From assembly GCA_003222235.1 (NCBI GenBank), contig QHVD01000249.1:1-14534 (forward strand): 14,534 nt of DNA, read 5' to 3'. A program made the position numbers and the translations under genes. The DNA comes from Gemmatimonadota bacterium. Lineage in GTDB: Bacteria; Gemmatimonadota; Gemmatimonadetes; Gemmatimonadales; GWC2-71-9. Below, piece after piece: positions 13,566-14,534 of the stretch; positions within the stretch are counted from its first letter, which is position 1, and the number at the start of each line of letters is the position of its first letter. The notes beneath the pieces are model-generated. The model saw only the letters and a program-made list of their open reading frames with translations, was not told where the DNA came from and made no database searches.

Positions 13566-14534
13566 CGAGCAGGTCGCGCTGCATGGCGAGCCACGCCACG
13601 AGGCAGGGAATCCCCTTCACCCGCCAGGGGATCAGGATCTCCGCCTTTACCCACCGCGGCACGATGTCCACGTCGTGCAGCACCATGACGAAGAGCGTCA
13701 GCGCCATGATCGCGGTCCGCAGCCGCTGGGGCCCGAAGCTCACGTACCAGATCACGATCCCCGTGTAGGCGATGATGAACGTGGCCCGCTCCGACTGGTG
13801 GTTGAAGAGCACGACGTAGACCAGGAGCGAACAGAGAAACAGGCGCCGGAACTCCGGGTCGCCCCAGCGCGTCCGGCCCAGGCCGAGCGGCAGGAGCAGC
13901 AGTGCCGTCGCCGCGAGCTGCACCGGCCAGTTGGGCCAGTCGGCGCCGAGCCACATGTAGAGGTACTGCATCATCGAGTAGCCCCGGTTCAGCGTGTCGG
14001 CCGCTTCGATCGCCCGCCAGGACCGGTACTGGGCCATGAGCTCTTGCGCCGGCACCACGAGGAGCGGGAGCGTCGCGAGCGCGGCCGCCGCGCCGAGGAA
14101 GATCAGCCCGAACCGGACGCGACGCGGGTGCAACACCGCGACCGGAAGGAGCGCGAGCGGGAATAGCTTGATCGCCGCGCCGAGCGTGATCTCCGTCGCC
14201 GCCTCGCGCTGGCGCGTTCGCTCGCACGCGACGAAGGCGAGGATCATCAGCGCGGTGACGAGCGAGTTGCTCTGGCCGTACTGCATGGCGAACAGCACCT
14301 CGAGGTAGAGCAGCGCGAGGGCGAGCGTGGCCGGACGCCCGGGGAGGAGGCGGTCGAGCGCGTACCAGAGCAGCAGCGCGTTGAGCAGGCTCCAGCAGAA
14401 GAACGCCAGCGCGAACGGGAGGTACGCGAGCGGCGCGAAGAGCAGCGCGAACGTCGGGCTGTACTTGTAGTAGTCGAGATGCTGATCGGGGTGTGCCGCG
14501 TACAGATCCCGGCCGGCGAGCAGGTTGAGAGTTG
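13495..14534 (-). CDS. GT87/DUF2029-type membrane glycosyltransferase, N-terminus outside the window
   Basis: GT87 enzymes are GT-C fold, multi-pass membrane proteins that use polyprenyl-phosphate-linked mannose or related donors (PimE is the model). The frame stays open to the right edge, giving 345 C-terminal residues. The edge-proximal part reads NLLAGRDLYAAHPDQHLDYY followed by KYSPTFALLFAPLAYLPFAL, the luminal loop and membrane start typical of this family. Several hydrophobic segments follow, including FGLIFLGAAAALATLPLLVV, LAATALLLLPLGLG and RLFLCSLLVYVVLFNHQSER. The catalytic Asp, usually in the first external loop near the N-terminus, lies beyond the window and cannot be checked. The tail after LLVTALRS is Ser/Ala/Pro-rich and antisense to the end of the deacetylase gene. 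It probably acts with the neighbouring GT2 and deacetylase in envelope glycolipid synthesis (inference). Confidence 0.82.
   Translation of the reverse strand, partial: TLNLLAGRDLYAAHPDQHLDYYKYSPTFALLFAPLAYLPFALAFFCWSLLNALLLWYALDRLLPGRPATLALALLYLEVLFAMQYGQSNSLVTALMILAFVACERTRQREAATEITLGAAIKLFPLALLPVAVLHPRRVRFGLIFLGAAAALATLPLLVVPAQELMAQYRSWRAIEAADTLNRGYSMMQYLYMWLGADWPNWPVQLAATALLLLPLGLGRTRWGDPEFRRLFLCSLLVYVVLFNHQSERATFIIAYTGIVIWYVSFGPQRLRTAIMALTLFVMVLHDVDIVPRWVKAEILIPWRVKGIPCLVAWLAMQRDLLVTALRSESAGSPRAGSAPAQPAP

Overview
The window is GC-rich bacterial chromosome with frequent GTG starts and very little spacing between genes. An Oar-like TonB-dependent receptor with a carboxypeptidase-regulatory-like N-terminal domain, and a TrmD with a Cys-Gly-His-Tyr variant loop, suggest a Gram-negative (two-membrane) bacterium, perhaps of the Gemmatimonadota or a related high-GC environmental phylum. 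That assignment is inference from gene style and was not checked by any search.

Region 1 (2-3629, + strand) is the conserved housekeeping operon ffh-rpsP-rimM-trmD-rplS-rnhB: signal-recognition particle GTPase, ribosomal protein S16, 16S maturation factor, tRNA m1G37 methyltransferase, ribosomal protein L19 and RNase HII. Several spots look invaded or eroded. Ffh carries three heptamer repeats, a perfect 20-bp palindrome and a 10-G run, all kept in frame. RimM is reduced to its N-terminal domain. The end of trmD and the gap to rplS are built from copies of a 15-bp repeat.

Region 2 (3640-5601, - strand) holds two translationally coupled genes, a zinc-type (MDR) alcohol dehydrogenase and an enoyl-CoA hydratase. 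The hydratase reading frame is broken by a short deletion that removes its GGG oxyanion-hole/catalytic segment. About 470 bases (5602-6074) upstream of the dehydrogenase hold no recognisable gene.

Region 3 has a bacterial family X DNA polymerase with a PHP domain (polX, - strand, 6075-7799) divergent from a 1043-residue TonB-dependent receptor (+, 7945-11076). A period-10 tandem and inverted repeat sits between them, next to a plausible promoter for the receptor. A SAM-dependent methyltransferase (-, 11015-11920) converges on the receptor and overlaps its 3' end by 62 bp.

Region 4 (11972 to the right edge) contains an Alg5/polyprenyl-phosphate-type GT2 glycosyltransferase, a YdjC/ChbG/NaxD-family sugar deacetylase and, converging on them, a multi-pass GT87-type glycosyltransferase cut by the window edge. 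These three activities match the logic of known lipid-carrier amino-sugar modification pathways (load sugar on carrier, deacetylate, transfer at the membrane). This is the best candidate for an undescribed system here, but the substrate and the linkage of the genes are inferred.
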